A DNA stretch of 5,949 bases from Chloroflexota bacterium (GTDB lineage: Bacteria; Chloroflexota; Anaerolineae; Anaerolineales; Anaerolineaceae). The notes under the pieces were generated by a model that worked only from the letters and a program-made list of their open reading frames with translations, was not told the origin of the DNA and did no database searches. Positions 5,772-5,949 of this stretch are shown here, in pieces (position 1 is the stretch's first letter; each line of letters opens with the position of its first letter). The translations under genes and the position numbers were made by a program. The DNA is taken from the NCBI GenBank assembly GCA_012797215.1, contig JAAZPN010000151.1, positions 1 through 5,949 of the forward strand, given 5' to 3'.

Positions 5772-5790
5772 TGAGGCAGCAAAGGATCTG
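5765..5790 (+). repeat. Short palindromic element of the GTCATCCTGAG...AGGATCTG type
   Basis: This 26-bp element begins GTCATCCTGAG and ends AAAGGATCTG, with inverted arms ATCCT (5768-5772) and AGGAT (5783-5787). Its layout parallels the neighbouring minus-strand element, which begins GTCATTGCGA at 5753 and ends GCAATCTGCC at 5676. The two point away from each other across an 11-bp spacer (5754-5764). The first 7 bases occur again at 5943-5949, where the window ends. Confidence 0.6.
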
Positions 5791-5840
5791 TCTGTGCTGT
5801 TTGGCTGTTCATCGCCAGGAGCTTAACAGCATAGGACAGC

Positions 5841-5949
5841 AAGAGGGCGGACGGGCAGATTGCCGCACCGTTTTGCCTGGGGTAAGGCTCTCGGTAGGTT
5901 TGCGCATTAGGGCAAAACGGTTCGCAATGACGAACCTTTATTGTCATCC
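5841..5949. repeat. Composite intergenic repeat, copy 2 (runs to the window edge)
   Basis: The core at 5854-5949 matches 5676-5771 at 93 of 96 positions, with an offset of 178 bp. The inverted arms are conserved: CCGTTTTGCC (5868-5877) with GGCAAAACGG (5911-5920), and ATTGC (5859-5863) with GCAAT (5924-5928). All three differences between copies lie outside the perfect 10-bp arms. The window ends inside the next module (GTCATCC), so the array may continue. Confidence 0.85.

Noticed and set aside
5581..5947. Open frames 5581-5826 (plus) and 5729-5947 (minus)
   Set aside because: Both lie within the duplicated palindromic repeats, have no family resemblance, and owe their length to repeat composition.
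5676..5949. CRISPR array
   Set aside because: There are only two visible units, the repeated unit is 96 bp with a 43-bp region between its inverted arms, and spacing and size do not fit CRISPR repeats and spacers. No cas gene is present.

Overview
The window looks like chromosomal DNA from a moderately GC-rich bacterium, most likely a Chloroflexota member of the Anaerolineae type. This placement is inferred. It rests on a surface protein with long Thr-Pro-rich linkers (a habit common in that class), on a PlsC-like acyltransferase with an unusual C-terminal extension, and on intergenic palindromic repeats of the GTCATTGC.../GTCATCCTGAG... type. No marker here fixes the lineage.

Layout, left to right. 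(1) Positions 2-460, plus strand: the 3' part of a BMP/PnrA-family substrate-binding protein of a nucleoside-type ABC importer, followed by a clear rho-independent terminator (480-513). (2) 660-1769, plus: a PlsC/LPLAT-type acyltransferase with HX4E in place of the usual HX4D and about 150 extra C-terminal residues. (3) 1782-3503, minus: a complete RecJ single-strand exonuclease that converges on the acyltransferase with a 12-bp gap. (4) A 134-bp divergent intergenic region carrying back-to-back GTACAAT -10 candidates. (5) 3638-4606, plus: pseudouridine-5'-phosphate glycosidase (PsuG), possibly read from a leaderless mRNA, ending in a strong terminator (4640-4673). (6) 4682-5566, minus: a two-helix membrane-anchored protein with Thr-Pro-rich linker and tail around a probable beta-rich extracytoplasmic domain, driven by an extended -10 promoter (TGCTATAAT). 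(7) 5567-5949: non-coding DNA dominated by two near-identical 96-bp copies of a composite palindromic repeat, 178 bp apart, the second running to the window edge.

The genes do not form one operon. Strand switches, terminators and separate promoters suggest mostly single-gene transcription units of ordinary function: nucleoside uptake, phospholipid synthesis, DNA repair, pseudouridine salvage and a cell-surface protein. The nucleoside importer and PsuG could both serve nucleoside use, but two unrelated genes lie between them. I saw no new defence or mobile system. The least ordinary material is the composite repeat at the right end, the catalytic-motif variant and extra domain of the acyltransferase, and the Thr-Pro surface protein.
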